Part shown: piece by piece, positions 50,994 through 63,628 of the stretch
How positions within the stretch are numbered: the first letter of the stretch is position 1
Layout of the letters: each line of letters opens with the position of its first letter
Assembly (NCBI GenBank): GCA_963693365.1
Contig: CAVNZM010000008.1
Span: forward strand, 4,898,001 to 4,962,000
Direction: 5' to 3'
Length of the DNA stretch: 64,000 bases
DNA from: Amoebidium appalachense
Lineage: Eukaryota > Ichthyosporea
The notes under the pieces: generated by a model
Seen by the model: only the letters and a program-made list of their open reading frames with translations
Databases searched by the model: none
Told to the model about the DNA's origin: nothing
Made by a program: the position numbers and the translations under genes

Positions 50994-51279
50994 ACAAACG
51001 TGGCCACACGCAGCCAAAAAAGAACTTAACAACAAAATTCTCGTCCCCTTCGGTTTCTTTTATTCTCTGTCTGGCCCTAAGTTGCTTACATAGCTAAGCT
51101 TCACAATTATTGGTCTTTTTTCCTGCAAGTCCTCTTTTATATCTATCTTCCATCCCCCCTTAAACTGTTTGATTTTGGATTTCCCACTTTTGTGACGTTT
51201 TGTTGTTGCACTTTGTTGTCTCTCCATATTTCCAACCCTCTGACGCATACATCATACATCACCCCCCCTCCCCCTCTCC

Positions 51280-51317
<38 letters not shown>

Positions 51318-51322
51318 CCCCC

Positions 51323-51367
<45 letters not shown>

Positions 51368-52291
51368 ACAAACACACAGCTGGCCACACAGTACACTCAC
51401 TCACGTGCATCATGTGCCCGTACAGGCATATATACACGTACACAAACTTCAACTTCGGCACACACAGACGAACGGTCATAAGCTTACCTCGTGCCCTCGA
51501 CATCATCATGCTACGTATACGGCACATCTTCTTGTTTTTTTTGTGTGTCCGTAGTCAGCAACCACCGTGCGCATACCCCCCCCCCCCCCCCTCCTCCCCC
51601 TGCCCCCCAGCCTTTCCTCTCCGCCTTGGAAATATTGATGTCTTAATGGCGTTTGAGGGCAAGAGAGTGTGGGTGGCTATCGATGATTGGTGGGCGTGGT
51701 ATTACTAGAATGAGAGGGAGAGCTGTAAAGGTAATGGTAGGTAGACAGTGTGCTCGGGGGCCTTGGGGGGTGGGGGGTGGGGGGGGGGGGGGGGGGAGAG
51801 AGGGGGGGGGGGAGGGAAGCTCGAGGGGGGAAGGGGGGGGGGGGGGGGGGGGGGGAGGTGGGAAGGATCAGACTGTATTACGGTATACAGTGCAAAGTAC
51901 ACATTCACGTGCATAAAGGTCACAACAGAGTGACTGTATGTCGGGCAAAGCATTCACGTGACACAAAGAATATGCGTATCAAGGGGAAGGGTTGTTGTTG
52001 TTCAAAATTGTCGACGTCAGCCTAATTAATCCGCCTCACACACACACAAACACGTACACAACCACGATCACATACATGCATGCATACACGCACACACACA
52101 CGTACACACGTGTACACTGTACGCACGCACGGACGCACGGACGCACAAAGAAACGCGCGCATGCACACACACACCCACACACAACCAAAAACGTTTCAAG
52201 TAAACAGAAAGGAGTGTCCTTTTTTTTTGGAGCCTCCAAGACGTGAAGTCGGTACTAATTACATAGCACACTGCAAGCTTACGAAGCGACG

Positions 52292-52325
<34 letters not shown>

Positions 52326-52347
52326 ATGTGCGTGTGTGTGTGAGGGT

Positions 52348-52402
<55 letters not shown>

Positions 52403-52890
52403 CATGGTCTTAATGTTGCATTGAAGCAAAATTTTGAAGGGCACCAAAAAAAAAGGCCACATATACTGGGCTCTGGTTTTCTTTTGATTTTTTTTATGGG
52501 GCTGTGGTCAGGTGCCGGCACCAGGACAACAGCATTTCCATATAGCAAATTTTAGAAAAAAAGTTGTTCGGGTTGATATATATATCTCAGTCAACATTCT
52601 CAGACTCCGGATCAAAACATTCCTAATCCTATTACGAGGCGCCAAACAATAAAAATGAAAAACAAAAAAAAATAAAAGGAAAGAAAAGGGAAAACGGAAC
52701 ATATGACAGGAGGCATAAGAGCAAAACGGACGGGGGGGGTGGTTGTGTCGACCACCAGCCCAGAGACATACGTCAATCAAAATTTTCACAAGGGCTAAAC
52801 CTAGATATATAGATATATCCTCGAGATAAGCTCCTACAATTTCAAATTCCGCACAGACATTGCATAAGCAAAAATGTCAATATTGGTAGC
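50203..52890. other. 3' spacer of the TSP1 gene
   Basis: AATAAA at 50646 is a candidate poly(A) signal. The rest holds (TA)n at 50817-50842, C-tracts with (CA)n at 50910-51000 and 51270-51370, G-tracts at 51770-51870, (CA)/(CGCA) at 52040-52170 and (GT)n at 52290-52400. No exon was seen. Confidence 0.6.
51155..51245. repeat. Dispersed repeat copy B (partner at 3165-3255)
   Basis: Reverse-complement match to copy A. On the minus strand it sits inside a 62-codon open frame containing KRHKSGKSKIKQFKGG, so the family may descend from a coding sequence. Confidence 0.6.
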
Positions 52891-53425
52891 GGCATACGAC
52901 ACCCAACCACCCACCAGTCTATCCACGATTACATATATCTCCCCCTGCCTACTTTTGGTGACTCGGTAAGGAATAGAACACCCCCCACCCCCACTGCAAC
53001 TATATCACACAAATCATATCCCGGAAATATATCCAAGAATATCCAAAACCAAGTTGTGCAGCCAAATCTATCTGGCTCTGCCTGCTGGTTGCTAGTGGTG
53101 GCCTGAAAGGAACCAAATCATCCCCGCCACAAAACAACGACCACACCAAAACATATCCCAAGAATATCTCCAGGAATATCCAAAGACAGAGTGAAAATGC
53201 TACCAAACCCACCCAAGAATTAAAAAGTTACATAATACCTGTGTATCTCCCTCTCTCACTCTGCTGATGCTTGCTATAAAAGGGAATGGAATGCCCCCCC
53301 CCCCCCCCCCCCCCCCCCAAAAAAAACACAACCATCCTTAAAAAATGTGTCTAGGATATATCCCCACGGGACACAACAAAACCAAAAGAAACTATCCAAC
53401 AATTACATAATACGTATATCTCCTT
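52890..53425. repeat. Decayed tandem copies of the CS-Sel1 terminal exon region
   Basis: On the sense (minus) strand, the stop-codon region of the terminal exon (TTCCATTATAAGGCAACCACCAGCAGG, then GAGATATACGTATTATGTAA) is echoed near 53225-53290, 53075-53110 and 52925-52975, with intervening ATATCCCAAGAATATCTCC-type units. Spacing is about 150-190 bases and identity is partial. Confidence 0.55.
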
Positions 53426-53427
53426 TT

Positions 53428-54130
53428 CTACCTGCTGGTGGTTGCCTTATAATGGAAGTAGAACGCACCCACCAACCCTACAACAGTAAGTGCGGTGGTT
53501 ACAATATCCATAGTGGTCCATTCCTTCGGAACATATCCAGTATCCACGACCTTTCTGCTCAGAAAAGAAAACGAAAGTGGGGGAGAAGAAAAAAAGCCGG
53601 GGGGGGGGGGGGGGGGGGGGGGGAGGGGCGGGGAGGGACAGGGAGAGCAGAGAGAAGGGGAGAATGTGGGGTGGGGGTGGGTGGTGGGGAAAGAGAGAGA
53701 GGGAGAGAAAGAGAGGGGGGGGGTAGAATGCTGTACAAGGAATTGGGGATAAACTAATTAGCAACAGCTAATGGGTGCGGAGGAGTGGGAGGTGTGTTGG
53801 GGAGGGCAAAGGGGGCTTCCTGTCTCTTTGTTCTCGGTCCCTATCTCTATCACTTGCCCCTCTGCCTCCCCCCCCCCCCCCCCCCCCTTCCCCCCCTCTC
53901 TCTCTGCCCCCCCTCTATACCTCTCTCTCTCTCTCTTCCCCCCTCCCCCCCTCTTTCTCTCTCTCTGTGTGTGTATTCTTTTTTTCTTTTTTCTTTCTTT
54001 CTTTTTTTCTTTTTTTTTTTTTTGGGGGGGGGGGGGAGGGGGGATCAGGCCACGGCCAATACGGTTGGGGACCTTTTCCTCCAAGTCTCCCCCCCCCCCC
54101 CCCCCTCCCCTCCCCCCCCCCCCCTCCTCC

Positions 54131-54169
<39 letters not shown>

Positions 54170-54763
54170 ACACACACACACAAACAACCAAACATCCACC
54201 CACACCACCACCACCTAGGGTGTTGTGTGTTTGTGTGTGTGTGTATGTGTGTGTTTGTGTGTGTGGGATAGAGAAGGAGGGGGAGGGGGGGGGGGTTTTG
54301 AATGCGGAACACAGTACGAAGTACGCATACACGATGAGAAGCATGGTGCAGGACACATGCAAAGGCAAACATTCAAGAATGCAGCATCAGCCATGCGCAC
54401 AGTATGCGTCATAAGCAGAGCCCATCCTCAGGGGGGGGGGGGGTATGTGAGTGTGATCAACCGGCGCAGAAGTACAAAGAAACGAGGGCAATAAGATGCA
54501 AGAGCTAAGAATGACATGCAAAGCATAACCCGCACCAGATATACTTTGGGTGTGTGCGTGTGTGTGGTTGGGCGGGGGTGGGAGGGGGAAGGGGGGGGGG
54601 GGGGGGGGGGGGGGTTCTTGCCTTGAGCGTGGGGAAAGCGGTGCACTGGCCTCCCCGGGGATGACCAGGTGGGGGTCCAACATCCGTGCTTTTTCAAAGT
54701 GGATCTTGGCCTGCCCCAGGTCCTGGAATTTGCAAATCTCGTAAGAACCCCCCATCCCATAAC

Positions 54764-54794
<31 letters not shown>

Positions 54795-55899
54795 CAAAAA
54801 AAAACCGCCCAACCACCAACAACTGGCTAAACCCATTAAGCCTAACCCAAATCATATTATCCCCCCCCCCCCCCCCCCCCCCCCCCCTCCCTCTCGCTCC
54901 TCCCCCCAAACCCTTCAGGCACGGCCGCCGCCACGACCGCCACCAACCGTTTCTCCCTCCATCTGGCTTTCATTTAAACCCGGCAGAGACTCAGAGTGTG
55001 CAGGATGCACTACACCCCTGTTGAGCACTTCCCTTTTACTGGTTTTCCAACATCACAACGCCGATTTTCAACAATGTCGTACTGTGTACCTCCTCCTCCC
55101 CCTCCCCCTCTTCCCCCGGCCGTTCCTCCTCAAACCAAAAAAAAAACAAAGAAACAAACAAACAATAACCCCCCCCCCCCCCCCCCGATTAGCTCCCTGC
55201 GAAGAACAGAAACATGAGCAAGGGAATACATGCACGTGGGGGAAGAGATAGAAAAGAAGGAGGAAAAAAAGAAAACGAAAAAGAAACGACCGAAGCACCC
55301 TTAGCAAAGGGGGGAACAAAAGGGGCGGCTGGGGGGTGGTGGCGGGAGGCGGGGGGGGGGGGGGGGGGGGGGGGGGAGGGGTTTCAAGGCCAACCTTAGG
55401 CAGAATATCTCCCCCCTTGAGATATAGCTGGCCTAGCTGGAAATGCGCTGCGGCAGACCCCAGTGCCGTGGCCCTGACGAGACACTCCACCATCAACTTG
55501 TCGTTGCGCTCAAGACCGGGTCCTATTGGACCCCCCCCCCATAAAGAAAAAGTGGGTGAATTTCAATAGGGAGGTGAGATATGTCATCAATGGTCTTGCG
55601 CGTGGTTCGGCATATCTCCCCCCCCCCCCCCCCCCCCACACACACAAAAAATAATATTAGGTAAAATAAAAAATGCATAAATGCACACAAATAATCAACT
55701 CACACCCACGCACCACCACCTACACACACACACATGGGCAAAAAAAAAAACATGCATTGGTTTATCAATTGAACTGATTTGTGAAGTGCTCCCCCCCTCC
55801 CCCTCCAACCCCGGGGCAGAGAACTCCACCAATATTCGCTCTTATAGCACGGACAGTTATTGGCTACCAATTAGTTCAAGATACTTTGTTCTCATCCCC

Positions 55900-55930
<31 letters not shown>

Positions 55931-55943
55931 AAAAAAAAAAAAA

Positions 55944-55974
<31 letters not shown>

Positions 55975-56159
55975 ACACACACACACAATACCAAGTGAAA
56001 ATACACATGCCCTGTCCCCCTCTTCCCTCCCCCATGGACCCCCCCCCCCCCCCCCCCCCCCGCGCGTCTCCCAACCCCTACACTCATACCACCCCTCTCC
56101 CTCAACTTCCCCAACACAACCGATACACAAAACACCCACTGGCCAACACATGCAATCCT

Positions 56160-56198
<39 letters not shown>

Positions 56199-57620
56199 CC
56201 CCTTGCCACCTCCCCACCCCCCTCTCCCATCCCCCTTTCTCGGCAAACCCCAAACCCCCTCCCCCCCCCCCCAACCCACTTCCCTTCCCCCCTCCCCCCC
56301 CCAAAACACACGCACACACACACACACACACACACACCCTACCTCCCTCCCCGTAGAGCAGACTGAGACTGAAGTGAGCATTGGCTGCATCCACTTTTTC
56401 GCTCTCCGTCGCTGTCTCCGTAGCTTTCCTAATTAGGAAACCCCCCCCCCCCAAAGTCCACTGGTCAGCATGTGTCCATGCGGGCATTCCATGCCCATAT
56501 TTGGAAAAGACCCCTTCCCCCCACCCCAAACCCCTCCCTCCCCTTTCCGCCTCCCCCCCCCCCCCCCCCCCCCCATCTCTCCCTCCCCTTCCCAATCTAC
56601 CCCATCCCACCCCACACCCCAACAAGCATTTTGAAGGGCTGTTTTTGCACTCATTCTGCCATCCCCAGGGTCTAAACACGTGGTCACCCGGCAAACGGCT
56701 GCCTCCTTTCCTTTTTTTTGTTTCCCCCCCCCCCTTTTTTCAAGGGAGAAAGTAGCCTTCCATGTGTGGTACGGCACTCACTAACCCGGAAAACGGTTGC
56801 TTCCCCCCTCCCCCCCTTTTCGTTTTATCTTTCTTTCTTTTTTCCCCTCCGTTTTCCAAGGGAGATTATAGCACTATGGAGAAAGAACAGTAGGGAGTAA
56901 CCCAAATACCATCGTGTGGTGGGAGGCATTTACCTGTAGCACTCTGCGGCCTGAGAATAGTCCTTTTGTGTGCCCCACCCCCTGTGGTGCATGTTGCCCA
57001 GCTGCAGCCAGCCAGATGCACGGCCCTGGTCAGCGGCCTGCTGGTACAACCGCAGTGCCTGTGTACGTGTACGTGTACGTGTGAGTGTACGTGTACGTGT
57101 GGATGTGTACGTGTGTGGGTAAGCCTTAGGTGTAGGTGCACGTGTATATGTACGTGTGTGGGTAGGTGTAGGTGTAGGTGCACGTGTATGTGTGCGTGTG
57201 TGGGTAGGTGTAGGTGTAGGTGCACGTGTATGTGTACGTGTGTGGGTAGGTGTATGTGTAGGTGCACGTGTATGTGTACGTGTGAGTGTGCGTGTACGTG
57301 TATGTGTATGTGTATGGGTAAGTGTAGGTGTAGGTGCACGTGTGTGCGAATACGTGAACGTGTGCCGCTGTGTGTGTGTGCGCGCGCACGTGTTGGTAGG
57401 TGTGTGTGTGTGTGTGCATGTGCAGGTGTATGTGTGTGCACGTGTACGTGTGAGTGCGCGTGCGTGTTAAGAGGGTGCGGTGTGTGTGTGTGTGTGTGTG
57501 TGTGTCTATGGACGTGTAAATGGATGGGTGATGGGAGGGGGGGGGGGGGGGAGGGGGGCAGGTCGTGCGTGTGGCTGGCATAGTGTGTATGTGTCTGGAG
57601 GGGGGGAGGGGTGAAGGGGT

Positions 57621-57669
<49 letters not shown>

Positions 57670-58208
57670 GCGGCGCGCATGTGCATGTGAATTTGTGTCT
57701 GCTGCTATGTAGAAGTGTGTGCTGAAAGGCAGGCAGGAATGAAGAAAAGGTGAACAAAGGTGTGGAGATTCTTCGAACTGTGTGAAGTAATGTGCGGCAG
57801 GAACAAAACACACACGTATGCCTTCCCCACGTATGCTCTGCATCCATGCCTCTCCCGGCTGTTCTAACCCAACCCCCCCCCCCCCCCCCCCCCCCCGACA
57901 CACACACCGGCGCCGCAACCTCCCCCCCCCCCCCCCCCCCCTCCTACACCCACCCCCAGCCCACCCACCCGCGCCCTCTCTGCCTACTCATCACACAACA
58001 CATACACAACAACATACACTTGCACACATGACACAACCACACTACCCCCTCTCCCTCCTTATGCCCCTGCCGGGCTCTATCACATATACTGTCACATACA
58101 TTGGCACACATACACACAAAGGCACGTACCATCTTGTGCACACACAGAGACACACAGGACAGAAAGTGAAACACTCACGCCCACCCATCCACTTACCCAC
58201 CCACTCAT

Positions 58209-58256
<48 letters not shown>

Positions 58257-58986
58257 ACACCCACACACGCATACACACACACACACGCACCCACACACAC
58301 ACACCCATACATGCACACACACACACACACACGCACACACACACACAGACGCACACACACACACGTACACACCTCCTTCTCATCTTTCTTGACTGGGTAA
58401 TGCGAGTCCGGGCCCACCCTGTGGATGAATCCCAACTTGCAAAGCGCATCGGGCTGGCCTTGGGCTGCCATAAAAGGAAGGTGTCAGCCCATATGTGGAA
58501 AGAATAAGTCCATATAAGGAAGGTACACGCCCATAAAGGAATGTGTGAGCCCATATATGGAAGGATTGAGTTCATGTAAGGAAAGAACAGGCCCATAAAA
58601 GGAACGTGTCAGACCGTATGTGGAAGGATTGCTACCATATAAGGAAGGTACAGGCCATAAAAGGAAGGTGTCAGGCCATATATGGAGGGAGTAAGTCCAT
58701 ATAAAGAAGGTACATGCCCATAAAAAGAGGTGTCAGACCATATAAAGCAGGAGTAACTCTATATGAGAAACGCACAGGCCCAAAAAAGGAAAGCGCAAGA
58801 CCATATATGAAAGGACCAACCCTATTGTGGGTCCTTTTTTTTCCTGGCACAACAGGCTGCAGGCTCAGGTGTGATCACTAAATCAAACGGATATGTAGAA
58901 AGTGAAACGTGAGAACTCGGTAACCAAATCAGAGAGATAGGAAGGGAGAAGGAGTGATGGTGTTGAAAACGGCTGGATTTTTTTTT

Positions 58987-59036
<50 letters not shown>

Positions 59037-59324
59037 TCGACAGAGAAACAAAAACACGCACAAGGGGGAAAAGGGAAAATAATGACGGGGGGAGAGGATT
59101 GAAGGGGGAGGGAGGGGGGGGGGGTAGAGAAAGAGAGAGGAGAGGGAGAGGGGAAGGGAGGGGGAGGGGGAGAGAGGGAGGGAGAGAGAAAAGAGAGACA
59201 AAGAGAGAAAGAGAAAGAGAGAGAGAGAGAGAGAATGAGAGAGAAGAGAGAGAGAGAGAGAGAAAGGGAGGGATGGAGGGAGAGAGGAAGAAAGGAGAGA
59301 GAGAGAGGGGGGGGGGGGGGGGGG

Positions 59325-59362
<38 letters not shown>

Positions 59363-60788
59363 CACATACCAAGCAAACAAGCCATCCCCCCCCCCCCCCC
59401 CCCCTAAAAAAAAAAAAAAAAAAAAAAACACCATACACAAGCACACACACAAAAGTGCAATAGGGTAACCTGCAAGCATTCACAAAAAAAATTCAGTCAA
59501 AAAACAAAACAAAAATCCCACGAAAACAATTACCAGCGGCCTGCTGAAAGTGTGTCAGTGCGCCAGCATAGTCCCTCTGAGCGTCGAGGTGTGCGCCCAG
59601 GTAGTACTGGCTGGTGGGGTCCAATTCATTGGATCCCCCCATCCCTTCTTTCATCACGCACGGCCACGACCCAGGGAACACCTTGATGAGAGTCACCTCG
59701 ATAAGGGTGCCCTCCTTGTGCGCCTCCGTCTGCAAGATGGGCAAAATTTTAAAATCGGATTAGTCGGGAGTTTTGAAACGGATTCGGTGGTGTTTTTGTT
59801 CAGGAGATTTGGTTAATTGATAATTTTCGTAAGTTGATTAACCGGCACCCATCTTTTAATCGCTTGACTTGGTTTCTTTGGGATTCTTTGATCCGTTTCC
59901 CGTTGGCCTTTATCTTCTCTCTCCCTCTCCCCCTGTCTCCCCCCCTCCCCCCCCAAAAAAGACATTGGATCGCTCCATCCTGTGATAATCCCCCCCCCCC
60001 CCCCCCCCCCACCCCCTCCTGGCCGTTCGACACACCCCCCCCCCCTCCCCCCCAAAGAAAAGAAAAGAAATATCCTCTCCCCCCTCCCCCAAAACTTTCG
60101 CCGTCAAGCCTCCACCTCTTTTTCACATAGTGACGGAGAATGTCTATACGTCCCTCCGCATTAGACCCACAACCCCACAGCCCCCCGTTTCCTCATCCCA
60201 TCAGAGGAGAACCTTTTCTATACCATTGGTCGTTGCATTTGTCCCCTCCTGCCTCCCCCCCTTCCCCCCCCCCACGCATGCCGCTACCATCCTCGCCTAA
60301 CGGTGTCCGCGATTCCCCCCTCTCCCCCACACACACGCCGTCTTTTCTCTTTGTGTTTGTGTGTGCATATAAACGTCACCACGATTTCCATCGGAGAAAC
60401 TGAAAAAACGAGCCCCCCCCCCCCCCCGCCCAAAAGGAATAAGGGAGGTGGAGGATTAAAACATACCGTCCAGGCCGATGAGTCCGAGTCGATGAGGTTG
60501 AAAAACGTGCCCTGTGTTTGTGTGTGTGTGCGCGCACACGCGCATACATGTGTGCGTGTATGTGTCAGGTATGTGAGTAAAGGTAGAGGAGGAGAAGGAC
60601 TAAAGCAGAAGAAGGAAAGGGGGTAGAAACAATAAGACGATGAAATGGGGCGGAAGTGGTAACCAGGGTAATGGTGGCGACCGGTAGAGGGGGGCAAAAA
60701 TAGAGGGAGGGGGTGGGGAGAGATGGAGACAGAAGAGTGGGGGAAGAGAGACACGCAGAGAGAGGGGGAGAGGGGGGGGAGGGGAGGG

Positions 60789-60865
<77 letters not shown>

Positions 60866-61152
60866 TGAAGGGAGGGGTGGGGGGGAGGAGAAGTAGCTCA
60901 AAATATATTCGTTCATGTCATCCACCAGAATACCTCCACCAACGCCACCACTCTATCCTGCATGCTTTAACTGTTACCTTGACAGCCACGGTGCCATTCT
61001 TAAAGGAGGCCACCATGGTTTTCTGTTTAATCTCCATGTGGATGTCCTTCTTGCGCAGCTTGGTTGGCGACAGGATCTCAAGCGTGATCGTGTCCTGGAA
61101 AAAGTGTGTGTGAAATGGGTTTGTGTGTCTTTGGGTTTCAAGAATGTGTCGA

Positions 61153-61217
<65 letters not shown>

Positions 61218-61266
61218 CCTCTCTCTCTCTCACTCACTCTCTCTCTCGAGGGTTGTATGTGTGTTA

Positions 61267-61308
<42 letters not shown>

Positions 61309-62005
61309 TCGCTCACCCTCCACGTGTCCGTGTGTGTGTGTGTACGTGCCTGCGTGGGTGTGTGTGCCTGTGAGTGTGCGCGGGCGGCGCGTGTGCATGC
61401 ATGGTTGGGTGTGCGCCCGCGTGTGTATATGCGCGCATTTGTATATGTGTGGTTTTATGTGTGTGTTTTTATGTGTTCGGGTGAGTGCTTGCATTTGCTT
61501 GTATGTATGAGTGTGTGTGTGTGCAGGGATGTTGCGCATCAAGGACTGCATGGAGTCGGTTTTTGATGTCTGCACCCATCAGCACAGGTAAGCACACCGC
61601 GGTAAGAAGCAGCTTGCTCCTCTTAGATGTATTAACCCATTCAAGGGATGTATGAATGGGGAGAGCCTGATACATGCATACGATACATGTGTATCCGCTT
61701 CTGCAGGCGTCACGCGACACATACGATCACGCAAGGCCACAAAGCTGCCAGTTTAGAGATAACACACGGTTTGAAAGGTCACTCGGGATGTCCTTGTTAG
61801 AAGGAAGATGAGCGATAAAAAACACTCTGAAAGTGGGAAGAAAACTTCAGGACGCTCCAGGACATGAAATAGTGAAGTGAGCATAGTAGAGAGGCAAAGA
61901 GGAACGGGCAAGGAGGCAAAGGGGGGGAGGGGGGGGGGGGGGGGGGGGGAGGGGGGGGGTTACCTGAGTCTGGCTCCATGTGTAGCTGCAATACTGGGCC
62001 GCCAT
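53428..62005 (-). CDS. CS/p23 (NudC-like) domain plus Sel1-like repeats and C-terminal membrane segment
   Basis: Ten exons: 62005-61964, 61094-60978, 60511-60467, 59729-59534, 58464-58373, 57058-56934, 56428-56343, 55522-55395, 54722-54622 and 53554-53428; 352 residues. Residues about 6-100 form a NudC-type CS domain ([38 protein letters not shown]), usually an Hsp90/client-binding fold. Residues about 108-300 hold Sel1-like/TPR helices (SQYYLGAHL...[30 protein letters not shown]...[25 protein letters not shown]). Residues 327-346 are one hydrophobic helix ([17 protein letters not shown]) close to the C-terminus, as in tail-anchored proteins. The last intron starts AG|GCAAGA, a GC-AG intron; the frame and membrane segment support it. 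A membrane-bound co-chaperone is inferred. I know no named gene with this order. Confidence 0.85.
56685..56872. repeat. Two-copy duplication in CS-Sel1 intron 6
   Basis: ACCCGGCAAACGGCTGCCTCC ... TTTCAAGGGAGAAAGTAG (56687-56756) is repeated as ACCCGGAAAACGGTTGCTTCC ... TTCCAAGGGAGATTATAG (56786-56871), with a C/T-rich middle in each. Confidence 0.75.
57061..57350. repeat. Higher-order GT array, ~48-60 bp unit, abutting the CS-Sel1 exon 6 acceptor
   Basis: Four units share GTGTGGGTAGGTGTAGGTG...CACGTGTATGTG and differ by short changes. The array begins one base from the acceptor CAG of exon 6 (57058). Confidence 0.75.
58465..58832. repeat. Six-unit ~63 bp minisatellite in CS-Sel1 intron 4, abutting the exon 5 acceptor
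   Basis: Units follow the pattern CCATAAAAGGAAGGTGTCAG, CCATATATGGAAGGA, TCCATATAAGGAAGGTACA. The first unit overlaps the exon 5 acceptor (sense CCTTTTATGGCAG|CC). Inside each unit CATATA/TATATG pieces make short palindromes. Confidence 0.85.
60794..60862. repeat. (GA)n microsatellite in CS-Sel1 intron 2
   Basis: About 34 GA units; a facing (CT)n run lies at 61157-61212 in intron 1 of the same gene. The two are inverted repeats flanking exon 2. Confidence 0.9.
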
Positions 62006-62516
62006 TTTTACGTTTATTTTTTTCTTCCACTTTCTTCAGTTCTATATATCCGTAGTTATTCAAAAGGCTACCCACGTTTCTCTTTGCGGGGAAAGAAGGC
62101 GAAAAAGCCAAGTTCACACTTTGAATAAAGCCAAGTCTTAGCAGCGGAGAAAGTTTTGGACGGCGTGGCCCGGGGACATGTCATGTGGCCAGAAAGCGCG
62201 CCAATCTCTAGCGGCAATATCATCAAATATGTAAGTTGCACAAGTTGAATTAAACTTTTAATCTAATCTATTTCTATCCTTTTATTCCAGCCTTTAAAAA
62301 TTATACAATAACCTTTATGAAGGAGTTATCATAGCTGCTATTTAGCACTCAAGAGCCACTTCTCAGGGTGCCGCATTCTGATTCACTGGCTTTTCAAAAT
62401 AACTATATATGGCTACTATAACGTCACAACTAAAAATAGCATGCTCAGTTCACTGCGGCCCGCGTGGTGACGCGCGCGCACTCGCAGTTAGACTTCTCGT
62501 CATGTTGTAGAAAACG

Positions 62517-62552
<36 letters not shown>

Positions 62553-62903
62553 GTGCGAGACGCAGGCTGTATATCGATTTTTGGACACGTTTCATAAGCG
62601 TAAGAAGGACTAAGACGCCGTGACTGTTTTAAAGCTTTAGGCACGTGAAGAAAACCCACAGAAAAAAGAGGACAAGCGCTCTATAACCAGGCATCTCACT
62701 GCTAGGGCCAACATCAGCTTTGGGCCAGGAGTTATCGTCGATATACCTCCATTTCGTTGAAACACAGATTAAAACATCAGTCGAGCCAGCTCCTCTGTGT
62801 AGGCACTCAAACCTTGTGCAAGCCTTCTAACAGGGAGCGAAAGAGCTCTTCTCCGACAAACACACACAGAGAACAAGGGGTGAACGTACACACACAGGCC
62901 ACC
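62006..62903. promoter_or_regulatory. Intergenic region of divergent CS-Sel1 and mitochondrial-type genes
   Basis: About 900 bases of mostly unique sequence with one (GT)n (62518-62547). No TATA box was recognised. The plus-strand gene starts at a strong ACCATGC context. Confidence 0.45.
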
Positions 62904-63117
62904 ATGCTTCTTCCAAGGTTAGCACGATTCGTGCCTTCTACTGTCTCCGGCACAGCCATCAAGGCGTCCACACAGGTAAAACAATTCATGTTTGTCCACC
63001 CAATGTACCAGAAATCGGAGGGAAGAGAGAAAAGAAAGAGAGAGAGAGAGGGAGAGGGAGTGTGTTTTTTTGTGTGTGTGTATGTGTGTGTGAGAGAGAG
63101 AAAGAAAGAGTGAGATA

Positions 63118-63157
<40 letters not shown>

Positions 63158-63580
63158 GAGTGTGTGTGTGTGTCTGTGTATGTGTGTGTGTTTTACCACC
63201 AGTTATACCGCTTATATTCGTTTTCTTTAATCTTTTTCTGTGCCAACACCAATCGTGGAGTTCTTACACGTGCATGTTTGAGTACACCATATATTTTTTT
63301 CTGTTTCCCTTGCCCTCATCCCAAACTTTGTATGTTTGCTTTTGTGTGTCCCAACCCTATGTTATCCCCCGAAAACTGTTTACCATGCGAGCCTGCCCTC
63401 CTGCCCCTGTCTCAGCCCCTAGCGTCCTTCTTTGTTCTTGTGTACACGTACACTCCTGTGTCGACTGGAAGAGGGATCCACGCTTTACCACACTTCTACA
63501 AACACCGAAAACTCACACACCCATACTCGTGCTCCCTCTCCCTCCCTCCCTCTTTTTCCTCCCTTCCTCTCTCTCCCCCC

Positions 63581-63628
<48 letters not shown>

